In this document: one piece after another, positions 46,415 through 55,757 of the stretch | Numbering within the stretch: position 1 is the first letter of the stretch | Layout of the letters: each line of letters starts with the position of its first letter | DNA from: CAVRXT01 sp963725655 | GTDB taxonomy: Bacteria; Acidobacteriota; Terriglobia; Acidiferrales; UBA7541 | Direction of reading: 5' to 3' | Assembly (NCBI GenBank): GCA_963725655.1 | Contig: CAVRYY010000001.1 | Coordinates: forward strand, 1 to 64,000 | Length of the DNA stretch: 64,000 nucleotides | Notes under the pieces: model-generated | Told to the model about the DNA's origin: nothing | Databases searched by the model: none | Seen by the model: only the letters and a program-made list of their open reading frames with translations | Position numbers and translations under genes: made by a program

Positions 46415-46612
46415 ATGAGGAAGGACACTAGGCTAACGTTCCGGGTTGAGGCGCAACTCAAGGAGTCGCTCGAGGCGATTGCCGCAAAGGACGGTCGCAG
46501 TGTGGCCCAGATCTGCGAAGCTTTTTTGAGAGCCGGCATCAACGAGTTCAAGAGGACAGGATCAAGGCATCTTCAGCAATTTCTGAGCCGTTCGAAGCAT
46601 TCAGCCTCGTAA
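46415..46612 (+). CDS. Ribbon-helix-helix regulator (65 aa)
   Basis: MRKDTRLTFRVEAQLKESLEAI has the strand and first helix, and GRSVAQICEAFLRAGINEF the second helix, of an RHH/CopG fold, with a short basic tail. It is transcribed away from the recombination operon at 46322 with 90 bases between, an arrangement typical of a phage or element repressor. Control of that operon is inference. Confidence 0.7.
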   Translation: MRKDTRLTFRVEAQLKESLEAIAAKDGRSVAQICEAFLRAGINEFKRTGSRHLQQFLSRSKHSAS

Positions 46613-47425
46613 CTGACCACACCGGGTGTGGGTCGGCATCGGGCGATCTGGATCGAAATTCTCCCGCTCTTACCAACCAGACCGTTCTTCGCGAGATTAG
46701 GATCCGCCTGATAATCGTCACCTCGCCTGCCCACACACACGCCGTGTCCGCCGTCTTTGGAAGGCGCTAACCGACAACCACCCGCAAGTCATCGTGCGAG
46801 GTTCTCTCGACGATCCCTACGACCCAAGCCGCGGATGGCGTACCACCCAGGACGCCCTGGGCGTAATGCGCGATTCCCTTGGACTACTCGACGCCTGGGC
46901 CGGCCTGCCGGCCCCCATCGAGTCGTTAAATTCGCCTCATGAACGCCGATTCGTCGTTGCTGCGCAGCTACTTCTGTGGAGAGGCAAAAAAGACCGATGT
47001 CGACGACACTTTGGGTAAAGGCCCGCGGAGCTCCTTGCGGCACATTATGGCCACCGCCAAGCGAGCATGCTAGGCGCGGTGGCAGACTTCGTTGACGTCC
47101 ACAGTGCGGGAACGTGAACCATCGCGGTGAACGAACTCCTACGGCAGAGAGGCAAGGCACACGAATCCCGCGGCAACGTCACTGTGTTCGAAAAATGAGA
47201 GGGAAGGAGCGTCGGCTGGAAACCGCACTGCGGACTCCGGTCGCCGCGAAGGTTGTAGGCTGGCTCCCGCGATTGTACTATCAACCGAATCCTGCCGCAG
47301 CGTAACCGTCAATCGGCGCCCGCACCCTGGCGCAAGTTTTAGCTTGGCGGCACTCGCTGAGTGTACGAAAATTTAAGATTACGCATGGCGCAGCCGGTTC
47401 GGCTCGATATCCAAGGAGAGTTCGA
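46613..47425. other. Long stretch without an intact gene
   Basis: About 810 bases. One plus-strand frame (about 46757-46990) is open and protein-like (LWKALTDNHPQVIV, GSLDDPYDPSRGW, ALGVMRDSLGLLDAWAGLPAPIE) but has no start codon in place; it may be an eroded gene. The last 150 bases should hold the promoter for the UDP-glucose dehydrogenase gene. Confidence 0.5.
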
Positions 47426-48786
47426 TTGAAGATCTCGGTGATCGGCGCGGGTTACGTAGGTCTGGTAACGGGCGGATGCCTCGCGAAATCGGGCATGAAG
47501 TGTCGTGTACCGATAGCGACGCCGCCAAAATGGCGGTGCTCCAATCGGGCAAACTCCCGATTTACGAGCCCGGCCTCGACGAAGTGGTGGACAAAGCGCG
47601 CCGCGAGGGCCGCTTGAATTTTGGCGTCAGTGCCGCGGAAGCGGTGCGCGTTGCGGACGCCATCTTTATCTGCGTGGGCACCCCGCCGCTGCCCAACGGA
47701 GACGCCGACCTTAGCTCCATCGACCGTGTCGCCCGCCTGATTGCCACTGAAGCGAAATCGCCCAAGCTGGTCGTGGAAAAGAGCACCGTGCCCGCACAGA
47801 CCGGCCAGCAACTGCTGCGCCAGCTTTCGGTATACGCCCGCAACACCAAGGTCGAGTTTCGCGTCGCTTCCAATCCCGAATTCCTGCGCGAAGGTACCGC
47901 GGTGGAAGACTTCCTGCATCCCGACCGCATCGTCGCCGGCGTGGAAGACGAAGTGGCGGAAAGACAGCTTCGTGAGATCTACCAACCGGTGCTCGATCAA
48001 ACGTTCAATTGCCCCGTGCATCGCGGCAAGTGCCCGCCAGCCGCCCCGCCGGTGTGGCTGGTGACCACCATCAACAGCGCGGAGCTGATCAAGCACGCAT
48101 CGAATTCCTTTCTCGCTCTCAAGATTTCCTACGCCAATATGGTGGCGGACTTGGCCGAACGCCTGGGCGCGGACATCGATGAAGTGGTTCGCGCGGTGGG
48201 ACTCGATCCGCGGATCGGGCCCAGCTTCCTGCGCGCCGGTCTGGGCTTCGGCGGCTTCTGCCTGCCCAAGGATTTGCAAGCTTTCGTGCATCTGGCGGAC
48301 CGCCACGGCGTGGATTTTTCGCTGCTCCGCGAGGTCGAGCGCGTCAACCGCCGGCGCATCGATCATGTGGTGGAGAAACTTCGCCGGGCGCTGTGGGTCA
48401 TCAAGGAAAAGCGCGTGGCCGTGCTGGGCCTGGCGTTCAAGGCCAATACCGACGACATTCGTTTCGCTCCGGCCATCGATCTGATCAAGCGCCTGATCGA
48501 CGAAGGCGCGTCGGTATGCGCGCACGATCCGCAGGCGATGGAGAAAGTGCGCGTGCAGCTCCCGCAGGTGGAGCTGGGCGATGACGTCTACGTAACCGCG
48601 AAAGACGCGGAAGCTCTGATCGTGGCGACGGAATGGGAAGAATTCAAGACCTTGGACTGGGAGCGCATTCGCGACACCATGTCGCGCCCGTTGATCTTTG
48701 ATGCCCGCAACCTATTGAAGCCTGCCACCATGAAAGCGCTGGGCTTCGAATATTATTCCGTCGCCTCCACTCTCGCGAAATCATAG
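47426..48786 (+). pseudogene. UDP-glucose 6-dehydrogenase, one frameshift
   Basis: The protein oxidises UDP-glucose to UDP-glucuronate for surface polysaccharides. The Rossmann motif MKISVIGAGYVGLVTG is in one frame and the rest (EIGHEVSCTDSDAAK to the end, about 435 aa) in another; GCGAAATCG is probably GCGGAAATCG with one G lost near 47484. The catalytic Cys is present in GFGGFCLPKD (usually GGSCFPKD), and EKSTVPAQTG and NPEFLREG are intact. A start exists at 47476 in the second frame but lacks the nucleotide-binding loop. Standing alone, without other sugar genes. Confidence 0.88.
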
Positions 48787-48961
48787 CCGCCGCCTCCCGC
48801 AAATCGCTGCTCATTCCTTACTATCGGCGTCCGTCAACCTTGCGCATGCCTCGATGATAATGCGGGCCTGGTTACTGGGAGGGTATGCGGCGCTGATTGG
48901 GTGCCGACCGACTGTGTAGACGGATGGGCTGCAGCGTACCGAGTAGCGCTGGCTAGTGTCA

Positions 48962-49930
48962 ACGCAAAGTAGAAATGTCCGGTTTTCTGCCAAGTAGAAA
49001 TGTCCGCTTCCATGATTTGCGCCACGGGTGATGGGCAGCCGGGCTATGTTTGGTTTTGCTGTTGGTTGGGGGTTTTGGTTGGCGATCGGTAAGTCCTGGA
49101 GGCCGTTGGCCGGAAGGGCTTACTGATCGCGGCGCATCAGGGCAGGGGTGCAGCGGCAGGTACCGGCCGCGAAAGCGCAACCAGTGTGAACCATCCAGCC
49201 GTCGCTCGATCTCCACCTGCGCCCGGCGTAGCCCGGCACACACCGACTCTCGCGGCACTCCCCAGCGCTTTCCTTCCCAGCTCACGGTGTGATCATCGGT
49301 CACTACTCGTGCCGCCCGCACGCTGAGCATTTCCTCCAGCCGTTGTTCCCGGCCCAGCGGTTGATGCGCGTCCTGGGAGTGCCGTGGCGGAACGGCGAAT
49401 CGTTGCTCCCACTCGGGAATAAAGTGAATCTCCAAAAAGCGATTCGCGGGCCGGCTGATCTTTCAACTGCTCCTCCCGCTGCACTGGACGGGAAGTGACA
49501 AACATCCCGTTTTTATCGGTGTATAAAGCCAGCGGCCGTCCGTGGCGAGCCACCCAACCCCACAGCGTCCGCATATTTTCTTCGGTGGTGTCACGCTCCA
49601 CGAACCGTCCCCATATCCGGCTGGTGGCATCATCAATCGTCGCCACCAGATGACCCGCTGGACCACGGTCCTCCAGCCACGCGTAGGGAGAACTATCCAT
49701 CATCACCAGCTCACCGAACGCGGACCGTCGCGCACGCCACACGTGCACCGCCAGGGCCCGTTTGGACCGTGGGCGCCACAGCCCGGCCTGCCTCATCCAT
49801 CGCCGCAGTGTCTCGCGATTCACCCGCGGGCCTTCCTCTTCCAGCTTCTCGCGCGCCAGGGTCGTGCCGAAATCCGTAACGCTGCCGCACCCGCTTCATC
49901 ACGCGTGGATAGGGGGTGCCTTTTCCGCCC
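48962..49930 (-). pseudogene. ISNCY-type transposase and element end
   Basis: Two frames encode an ISNCY (IS1202-like) DDE transposase. The N-terminal part reads FGTTLAREKLEEEGP and NRETLRRWMRQAGLW, followed by the catalytic part MMDSSPYAWLEDRGP, TIDDATSRIWGRF and LYTDKNGMF. The C-terminal part is VPRESVCAGLRRAQVEIERR and LRFRGRYLPLHPC. A frameshift lies near 49470. At its 3' end (about 48967-49008) two direct repeats of GTAGAAATGTCCG occur, typical of the multiple sites at these IS ends. The N terminus is truncated near 49930. Confidence 0.78.
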
Positions 49931-50001
49931 AAGCGAAGCCACTGGGTAGGTGCTCGTGGTCTGACTTGGTGATACGGTAGAAGCGGTATTGGAAGCTGGA
50001 T

Positions 50002-50029
50002 GAGCGGTTGATGTCATGAATCACCGCTC
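50002..50029 (+). promoter_or_regulatory. Hairpin in possible leader RNA
   Basis: Inverted repeat GAGCGGTTGAT / ATCACCGCTC lies 24 bases before a strong terminator hairpin and ahead of the gene at 50122. The pair could be a small RNA end or an attenuator. Confidence 0.35.
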
Positions 50030-50052
50030 GCTGAAGTCTTCTTACCCTGAAC

Positions 50053-50095
50053 GGGACGCCTCGACGTGATTTAGTCGGAGGCGTCCCTTTTTTTT
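50053..50095 (+). terminator. Rho-independent terminator
   Basis: Perfect 10-bp stem GGGACGCCTC / GAGGCGTCCC followed by eight T. No plus-strand gene lies directly upstream, so it may end a short RNA or work as an attenuator for the gene starting at 50122. Confidence 0.8.
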
Positions 50096-50121
50096 GGGGG
50101 GTGCGCAGAGGAGAGGATTGG

Positions 50122-50943
50122 ATGAACACAATCAAGGGAAAACCTGGACCGCACACGGCCCATGGGAAGGAACGAAGCAAGAAGAATTCCGCAAAACACG
50201 GCGTTCTGGCCATAGAGCTTTTTCTTCTACCGGGCGAGCAGCGCGCGAAATTCGATTTGCTCCGGCAGAGTTACCGAGAGCTTTTCGATGTGGTTGGACC
50301 CATCGAGGAGCTACTAGCTGACGAGATAGCGATGTCGAAGTGGCGGGAAGTGCGAGTGGTTTACGCCGAATCCGTTCAGATCGCGCGCGTTCTCGAATCT
50401 AGAGCCCCTGATTTGATGCAAACACAAACATTTCCGCCACGAGTGTTGGGGACGTTGAACGCCATTGTCAACGGTCTACTTGGCGATGCGAGTCCGATGG
50501 CTCTGGAATCCGCAATCAAAGTCCTGGGAGTCCTTCGCGGCGATTTCGAGGAGCGCGGGTATGACGAAGTAGCGGATTTGACGACTCTGACGCGGGTTTA
50601 TGGTTTTCACGTCCTGAACGAAGGCTTCCCCGGACGGTACCTATCGCTTGGATCATTAGCCGGCGATGCTGACGAACGAAAAAACAGGTCGGTCGATCAG
50701 GCGGAAGTACAAAAGGAAGCGATCGCGACGATCGAGGGAGAGATCGGGCGGATCGGAAAGTTGCTGATCGACGCCAAGAAAATCGAACTAAGGCGTCGCG
50801 ACTTCGACGCCCAAGCGCTCGTATTTCCGCCGCCAGAAGTTGCGGATCTTTTCATGCGCTACGAAACCCACTTCGGGCGGCATCAAATTCGGCTGGAGCA
50901 ACAACTTGCAGACGTTCAAGCGATCCGACGCCTCAAGGAGTAA
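50122..50943 (+). CDS. Accessory hypothetical protein (NSAKHG type)
   Basis: The 273-aa protein begins MNTIKGKPGPHTAHGKERSKKNSAKHGV. The G-K-x-R-S-x-x-N-x-x-K-H-G motif is a known hallmark of a large accessory protein group in Acidobacteria and Planctomycetes of unknown role. It is followed by a long helical domain (LLADEIAMSKWREVRVVYAE, RRDFDAQALVFPPPEVADLFMRYE). ATG 50122 has AGGAGAGG upstream. The next gene, a paralogue of 10302, starts 157 bases later, so the two probably belong to the same accessory unit. Confidence 0.6.
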   Translation: MNTIKGKPGPHTAHGKERSKKNSAKHGVLAIELFLLPGEQRAKFDLLRQSYRELFDVVGPIEELLADEIAMSKWREVRVVYAESVQIARVLESRAPDLMQTQTFPPRVLGTLNAIVNGLLGDASPMALESAIKVLGVLRGDFEERGYDEVADLTTLTRVYGFHVLNEGFPGRYLSLGSLAGDADERKNRSVDQAEVQKEAIATIEGEIGRIGKLLIDAKKIELRRRDFDAQALVFPPPEVADLFMRYETHFGRHQIRLEQQLADVQAIRRLKE

Positions 50944-51100
50944 TAAGGACCCACGAACTACACGCGTTTCGCCGCCGTGACACCAGTGGTCGAAACTGGC
51001 ACGTACAAGTCCGATCGTTGCGTTTTGAGGTTGTTCTGAAATCGGAGACGGTCATGGGCGGGAGATATACGGTCATACCCAGTTGCCAAGGAGGCTCTTC

Positions 51101-51670
51101 GTGATTCCAAGCGATGCAGTAACGAGAATTGGATCGAGTAAGGCTTCGCAGCCTGCAGCGAAATCCAGCAAAAAGCGCGGACGCGGGAAACGCTTGCCGC
51201 GTCCCCACGCCACCGCCCCGAGCGGAAGGGTTATCTCGCGGGAGGATCGCTGGGATTTTCATGCCACCGAAAAGGTGCTTGCGAGGAACGCGGGCATGCT
51301 TAGGGATCTGGAGATAGCAGCCATCCGAGCTGCGTTTTCCGCATCGGCTGCACCTACGCTGGAAGCAATTCACCGAGCGGTCGCAGCCGGTGATGCCGAG
51401 CTGGCGTGCAAGTTGCTGACCCACACAGGCGTCGTGCCACAAGCGGCTCGGATTCCGTCTCCGATGGAATCGGAAAGTCCCGAATCGCCGGGACTCAGCG
51501 CCAAGAACAAGCTTCTGGGCGAATTGGTGGAAATGGCCATCGAGCGCGCCCAGGATTATGGTCTGCCTTCGGATTCGATTCAACTGCGTCCGCCACTCCG
51601 CGCCAGGATGGCGGTCGAAGAAGACCTCGATCCTACGGAGCCCCCGGGCGACCCTGATCGTGCCAGATGA
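51101..51670 (+). CDS. Accessory hypothetical protein (ISREEHRDF family)
   Basis: The 189-aa protein starts at GTG 51101, preceded six bases upstream by a perfect AAGGAGG. A basic Ser/Lys-rich leader (KSSKKRGRGKRLPRPH) is followed by VISREDRWDFHATEKVLARN, AIHRAVAAGDAELACKLL, and ELVEMAIERAQDYGLPSD. It is the best-preserved of three copies (others at 9139-9335 and 10302-10890). Function unknown. Confidence 0.65.
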   Translation: MIPSDAVTRIGSSKASQPAAKSSKKRGRGKRLPRPHATAPSGRVISREDRWDFHATEKVLARNAGMLRDLEIAAIRAAFSASAAPTLEAIHRAVAAGDAELACKLLTHTGVVPQAARIPSPMESESPESPGLSAKNKLLGELVEMAIERAQDYGLPSDSIQLRPPLRARMAVEEDLDPTEPPGDPDRAR

Positions 51671-51779
51671 TCTGCTCGCAATTTGCCTAGTTCGTATGCC
51701 CTTCGCCAACATGTTCTCAAAGGCGAAAAGTGTCGTGGGCACGTTGGGGGGATTGGGCCCAACGTCCGGTAACCGGAAA

Positions 51780-52435
51780 TCGCGTCCAATCTGTCGGTCG
51801 AGTGGAGAGCACTAATTTCGCGCGTGAAGCGTCATCCGAATCCCGTTTCCGGGGACGCAGGGTGACGAGCGGTTCCGGCACAACTGGATGGCCCGGCACC
51901 AGCCGGAGGCGGAGCCGCCGCGCCACGGTTCCGATCACGACCATCGCTTCGAGGAGCGCGAATCCTTGTCCAATGCACCGCCGCGCTCCGTCGCCGAATG
52001 GAAAGTAGGCACCGGCTGGCAGGCGTTGCGCGAGGCCGTCGAGCCATCTCTCGGGGTGGAAGGGGGATCAGCGTAGAAGCGCGGGTCGCGATGGGCGATC
52101 CATTGTGAAAAAATAATCATCTTTCCCGCCGGGATGATGCAGCCGCCGAGTTCGCACGACTCGATGGTTTCGCGAGCGGTGATATAGGCCGGTGGATAGA
52201 GCCGCAGAATCTCGTTCATCACCGCCTGCAAGTACGGTAAGCGCCCAAACTCCGTGGCTTCCGGCAGGCGCCCGCCCAGGCCATCGTGCAACTCGTCGTG
52301 GAGCCTCGCTTCGACGGCGAGATTCTCGCCCAGTTCTGACCACGTCCAAGCCAGCATCTGCGCGGTGGTCTCGTGTCCGGCGATAAAAAACGTCATCGCT
52401 GCATCGCGGAGCCGCGGCGGAGTCATCTACATATC
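51780..52435 (-). pseudogene. Cytochrome P450 fragment, frameshifted
   Basis: The C-terminal part of a P450 is readable: the I-helix AMTFFIAGHETTAQMLAW, the ExxR motif EILRLYPP, and after a frameshift near 52070 the heme-loop and L-helix region CIGQGFALLEAMVVIGTVA with the conserved Cys. The N-terminal 250 residues are absent (cut at about 52435), and ADPPSTPRDG replaces the normal DADPxxFxPxR. Nonfunctional remnant. Confidence 0.75.
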
Positions 52436-52752
52436 AGTATCAATGCTGAATTCCCTGCCCGTCGATCGCGGGCGCTAGATGATAGAAATTGCGAAACGAA
52501 CTCCCCTATCTCCTCTAGAAACAGGGGAATAGCAAATTCGGGTATCACTGTTTTGCGTATTTCTGGGTGTTCGAATACACGACCGGTCAGGGGATTGGAC
52601 TTGGCGACGAGGGGGATCGGGTGACAGTTTTCATCATGAAATAACGACGGCCACAGGCCAAATGTTCCGCAAGCCGTCAGTGGTCATGGTGTTAGTGCCT
52701 GGGCCGGAATCTCACGTTTAGTTGCGGATTCGTGCAATTGCGTTGCTCTGGC
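52436..52752. other. Non-coding stretch at edge of accessory region
   Basis: About 310 bases with no gene. It separates the eroded P450 from the intact block that follows and may hold an insertion boundary, but I see no repeats. Confidence 0.4.
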
Positions 52753-54510
52753 CTACCGCTTGGGCCATCCCTTGCTGGGGACGATGCCCGCGCCCTCTTG
52801 CACCGTTATCAATTGATCGGCCGGAATGTTCTTCAGCTTCTCCAAGAGCCCGTTCGGCCAGTGAATCTCGAGGTCGGCGACGGCGTCCGCTCCCAAGCCG
52901 AAGTGCAATCGGGGATCGTTGCTGGATATGTAGCTGGCCTGGCTCAGCACCGTTTGCGCCTGAATCTTTTTGCCGTAGCGCACCAGCACGCGCGCGCCAA
53001 TCGCGCTGCGATTGGACTTGGTGCCTACCAACCGTACCTTGAGCCAGTGATGTTTTCCGGGAACATCATTGCGCAGCAACGACGGCGGCTCATTCTGATT
53101 CATCACCAGAATGTCCAGATCACCGTCGTTATCAAAATCGCCGAACGCGCAGCCGCGGCTGGAGTGTTTGGCGGCAATTCCCGCACCCGCTTCATCGATC
53201 AATTCTTCAAAAGTGCGATTGCCCAGATTTCGAAATACCACGCGCGGCCCTTTATTCGGAAATTGCGGCAGCTTTTTCTCCACTTCCGGATACACGCTTC
53301 CGGTCACCATGAACAGGTCCGGATAGCCGTCGTTATCCAGATCGGACATGCCCGCGCCCCAGCAGACGTAGCGCGTTTCCACGCCGAGGCTGGCCGAGGT
53401 GGTGACGTCGTCGAAGTTGGCCTTACCGGAGTTGTGAAACAATCCGGCAGTGTCGTCCTGAAAGTGGGTCTTGAAAATATCGAGATGGCCGTCCAGGTCG
53501 TAGTCGCCGACGCCTACGCCCATTCCGGCTTGCTCGTTGCCGTCCTCGTTCAGCGCCAGGCCGCGCACCAGACCTTCTTCACGGAACGTTCCGTCGTGAT
53601 TATTCATGAACAGCAGGCTGGGAGTGGAATCGCAGGCGACAAAGATATCCGGCCAGCCGTCTTCGTCAAAATCAGCAGCGATCACCGTCAATCCGTAGGT
53701 GTCTTTGGAGGCCGAGATGCCCGCTTGCTTGCTGACGTCGGTGAAAGTGCCGTCGCCATTATTGCGGTAGAGGGAGTGGATTCCGCCCTTCAGACCGCGA
53801 GGTCCGCAATTTACCGAGATGCCTTTGAAGTTGCAGTTGGGAGCCTCGGACGGAGTCGGGACGTTTTTGAAATCGAATTGAACGTAGTTCGAGACGAACA
53901 AATCCAGGTGCCCATCGCGGTTGTAATCGACGAAGCTGCATCCGCTTCCAAAGCGAGACGCTTCGCTGAGCAGGCCAGCCTGTTTGGTGACGTCGGTAAA
54001 TGTGCCGTCGCCGTTGTTGCGGTACAGTTTGTTCTGCCCGAGGTAGGTGCAAAACAAGTCTTCGTTGCCGTCGTTGTTATAATCCCCGACGCAAACTCCG
54101 TACGCCCAACCCACATCGCGCAGGCCGGCCTTATCGGTGACGTCGGTGAAGGTTCCGTCGCGATTGTTTTTGTACAGGCGATTGGTTGCATCGGCGGGAG
54201 CACCTTCCAACCGAGTTCCTCCAAGGATGAAGATATCCATCCAACCGTCGTTGTCGTAATCGAAGAATGCGCAACCCGAACCGATGGCTTCGATGATGTA
54301 TGTCTTTTGGTCCGTTCCGCCGTACGGAATCACCGCAGTGAGGCCGGCCTGTTGCGCGACGTCGGTGAAGTGAGAAAACGGCCTGCCCGATGGAGGCTTC
54401 CTGCTCTGGGGTTGAACTCCACGGGTAGCCACGCCGCCCTGCTGGGCCAGGAAGCGGCCCGCCGAGGCGGCCAATAAAGTGGCAACGAACGTACGTCGAT
54501 CTACATTCAT
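52753..54510 (-). CDS. CRTAC1-family secreted beta-propeller protein
   Basis: The 585-aa protein has a twin-arginine-like signal (MNVDRRTFVATLLAASAG) and seven or so FG-GAP/VCBS repeats with calcium-binding cores such as DYDNDGWMDIF, DYNNDGNEDLF, DYNRDGHLDLF and DFDNDGDLDIL, each followed by LYxNNxDGTFTDV. The C-terminal ASPIC/UnbV domain includes LHFGLGADAVADLEIHWPNG. These proteins are exported and calcium-binding; many are abundant in Acidobacteria, but the ligand is unknown. Intact. Lies 110 bases from the oxidoreductase gene on the same strand. Confidence 0.92.
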   Translation of the reverse strand: MNVDRRTFVATLLAASAGRFLAQQGGVATRGVQPQSRKPPSGRPFSHFTDVAQQAGLTAVIPYGGTDQKTYIIEAIGSGCAFFDYDNDGWMDIFILGGTRLEGAPADATNRLYKNNRDGTFTDVTDKAGLRDVGWAYGVCVGDYNNDGNEDLFCTYLGQNKLYRNNGDGTFTDVTKQAGLLSEASRFGSGCSFVDYNRDGHLDLFVSNYVQFDFKNVPTPSEAPNCNFKGISVNCGPRGLKGGIHSLYRNNGDGTFTDVSKQAGISASKDTYGLTVIAADFDEDGWPDIFVACDSTPSLLFMNNHDGTFREEGLVRGLALNEDGNEQAGMGVGVGDYDLDGHLDIFKTHFQDDTAGLFHNSGKANFDDVTTSASLGVETRYVCWGAGMSDLDNDGYPDLFMVTGSVYPEVEKKLPQFPNKGPRVVFRNLGNRTFEELIDEAGAGIAAKHSSRGCAFGDFDNDGDLDILVMNQNEPPSLLRNDVPGKHHWLKVRLVGTKSNRSAIGARVLVRYGKKIQAQTVLSQASYISSNDPRLHFGLGADAVADLEIHWPNGLLEKLKNIPADQLITVQEGAGIVPSKGWPKR

Positions 54511-54620
54511 GGAAAGTGGCGCCGCCTTTAGTTTAGCTCGGAATAAAGGATGCCGGAAATCGTCGCTCTGCGCGGTGCAGCGCTACCGAATCCCTATTGC
54601 TGCGGGAACGACGAGAAAGT

Positions 54621-55757
54621 CTAGACTACCTCCGCCCAAGCCCTTTTCTGCGAGCTTGCCAGCACGGCGTCGAGCACCCGCAATTGACGCATACCGTCTT
54701 CGAACGTCGGGTATTCCACGGCGGCGTTACGATCGGCGACGGTCTGGTAGAACCGGCGGAAGACCTGCTTGAATGTGTCGTCGTAGCCTTCGCTGTGGCC
54801 GCCGGGCAGATCGGCGTAGCTGCGCGCCTTTTCCGGGAACAACGTCGCGTCCTTAATAATGAGCTCATTCGGTGAATTGCGATGGCCGATCCAGAGCTCG
54901 TCGGGGCATTCGGCATTCCATGCGGCGGAGGCCTTGGTGCCGAAGATCTCGACGAACAGCCGGTTCTTGCGTCCCGCGGCGACCTGGCTGACGGTCATCG
55001 ATCCTCTTGCCGACTGGCCCATCTGGAAAATCATCGCGCCGAAGTCTTCGGTGGTGACGTCCACCTCGGTGTACTCCGACGGTTGCAGGGTCTTGCCGGA
55101 AAACGTCTCCACCGATCCTTTCGGTTTCTTGCGGGTCTTGTAGAAGGTGTGAAGATCGGCGCACAGAGATGTGATGTGTGTGCCGGTAACGTGCTCGATC
55201 AAATCGCACCAGTGCGTCCCGATGTCGGCGAAGGTCCGCGAGGGACCGGATTCGACGCGCCAGTTCCAGTCGCTATCGTAGAGCAGCCAGTCCTGCGAAT
55301 AGGTGCCCTGCAGCACTTGGATTTCGCCTAGCTCGCCGGCCTCGCGCAAGCGGCGCATGTTCTGCACCTGGGGGTACGCGCGAAGGTTGTACAGCGTGCA
55401 GTTCGCGAGTTTCTTCTCCTTGGCGAGCGCAATCATGATTTCCGCTTCCCGGACGGTGGTGGCGAGAGGCTTTTCGCATATCACGTGCTTACCTGCTTCC
55501 ATCGCCGCGGTGGCCATAGGAAAGTGCAGGGAATTGGGAGTGCAAATGTGCACGGCGTCGATTTCCGGATCGCGGAGCAGTTCGCGATAGTCGCCGGTGG
55601 ACCGCTCGACGCTCAGGGAATCGGCGAGCTTTCGCGCACTCTCGGCGGTTCTGCCGGCGATGGCCACCACTTCCACGTTGCCCAGGCGGCGCACCGCTTC
55701 GGTATGTACGCGGCCCATAAAACCAGTTCCAAAAATTGCGGTCTTCAGCTTTTTCAT
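54621..55757 (-). CDS. Gfo/Idh/MocA-family oxidoreductase
   Basis: The 378-aa protein has an N-terminal Rossmann fold (MKKLKTAIFGTGFMGRVHTEAVRRLG), the EKPLATT motif with the conserved Lys, and a C-terminal substrate domain with DIGTHWCDLIEHVTG. These enzymes use NAD(P) to oxidise or reduce sugars, inositols or amino sugars. The frame is open to 55913, but ATG 55757 is the family start. Genes for GH30 and ThuA nearby suggest sugar catabolism. Confidence 0.92.
   Translation of the reverse strand: MKKLKTAIFGTGFMGRVHTEAVRRLGNVEVVAIAGRTAESARKLADSLSVERSTGDYRELLRDPEIDAVHICTPNSLHFPMATAAMEAGKHVICEKPLATTVREAEIMIALAKEKKLANCTLYNLRAYPQVQNMRRLREAGELGEIQVLQGTYSQDWLLYDSDWNWRVESGPSRTFADIGTHWCDLIEHVTGTHITSLCADLHTFYKTRKKPKGSVETFSGKTLQPSEYTEVDVTTEDFGAMIFQMGQSARGSMTVSQVAAGRKNRLFVEIFGTKASAAWNAECPDELWIGHRNSPNELIIKDATLFPEKARSYADLPGGHSEGYDDTFKQVFRRFYQTVADRNAAVEYPTFEDGMRQLRVLDAVLASSQKRAWAEVV

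Noticed and set aside
52732..54477. A 581-aa open frame on the plus strand
   Set aside because: It is the antisense of the CRTAC1 gene, whose calcium-binding repeats and signal peptide make the minus strand clearly coding; the long frame is a by-product of the repetitive, GC-rich sequence.
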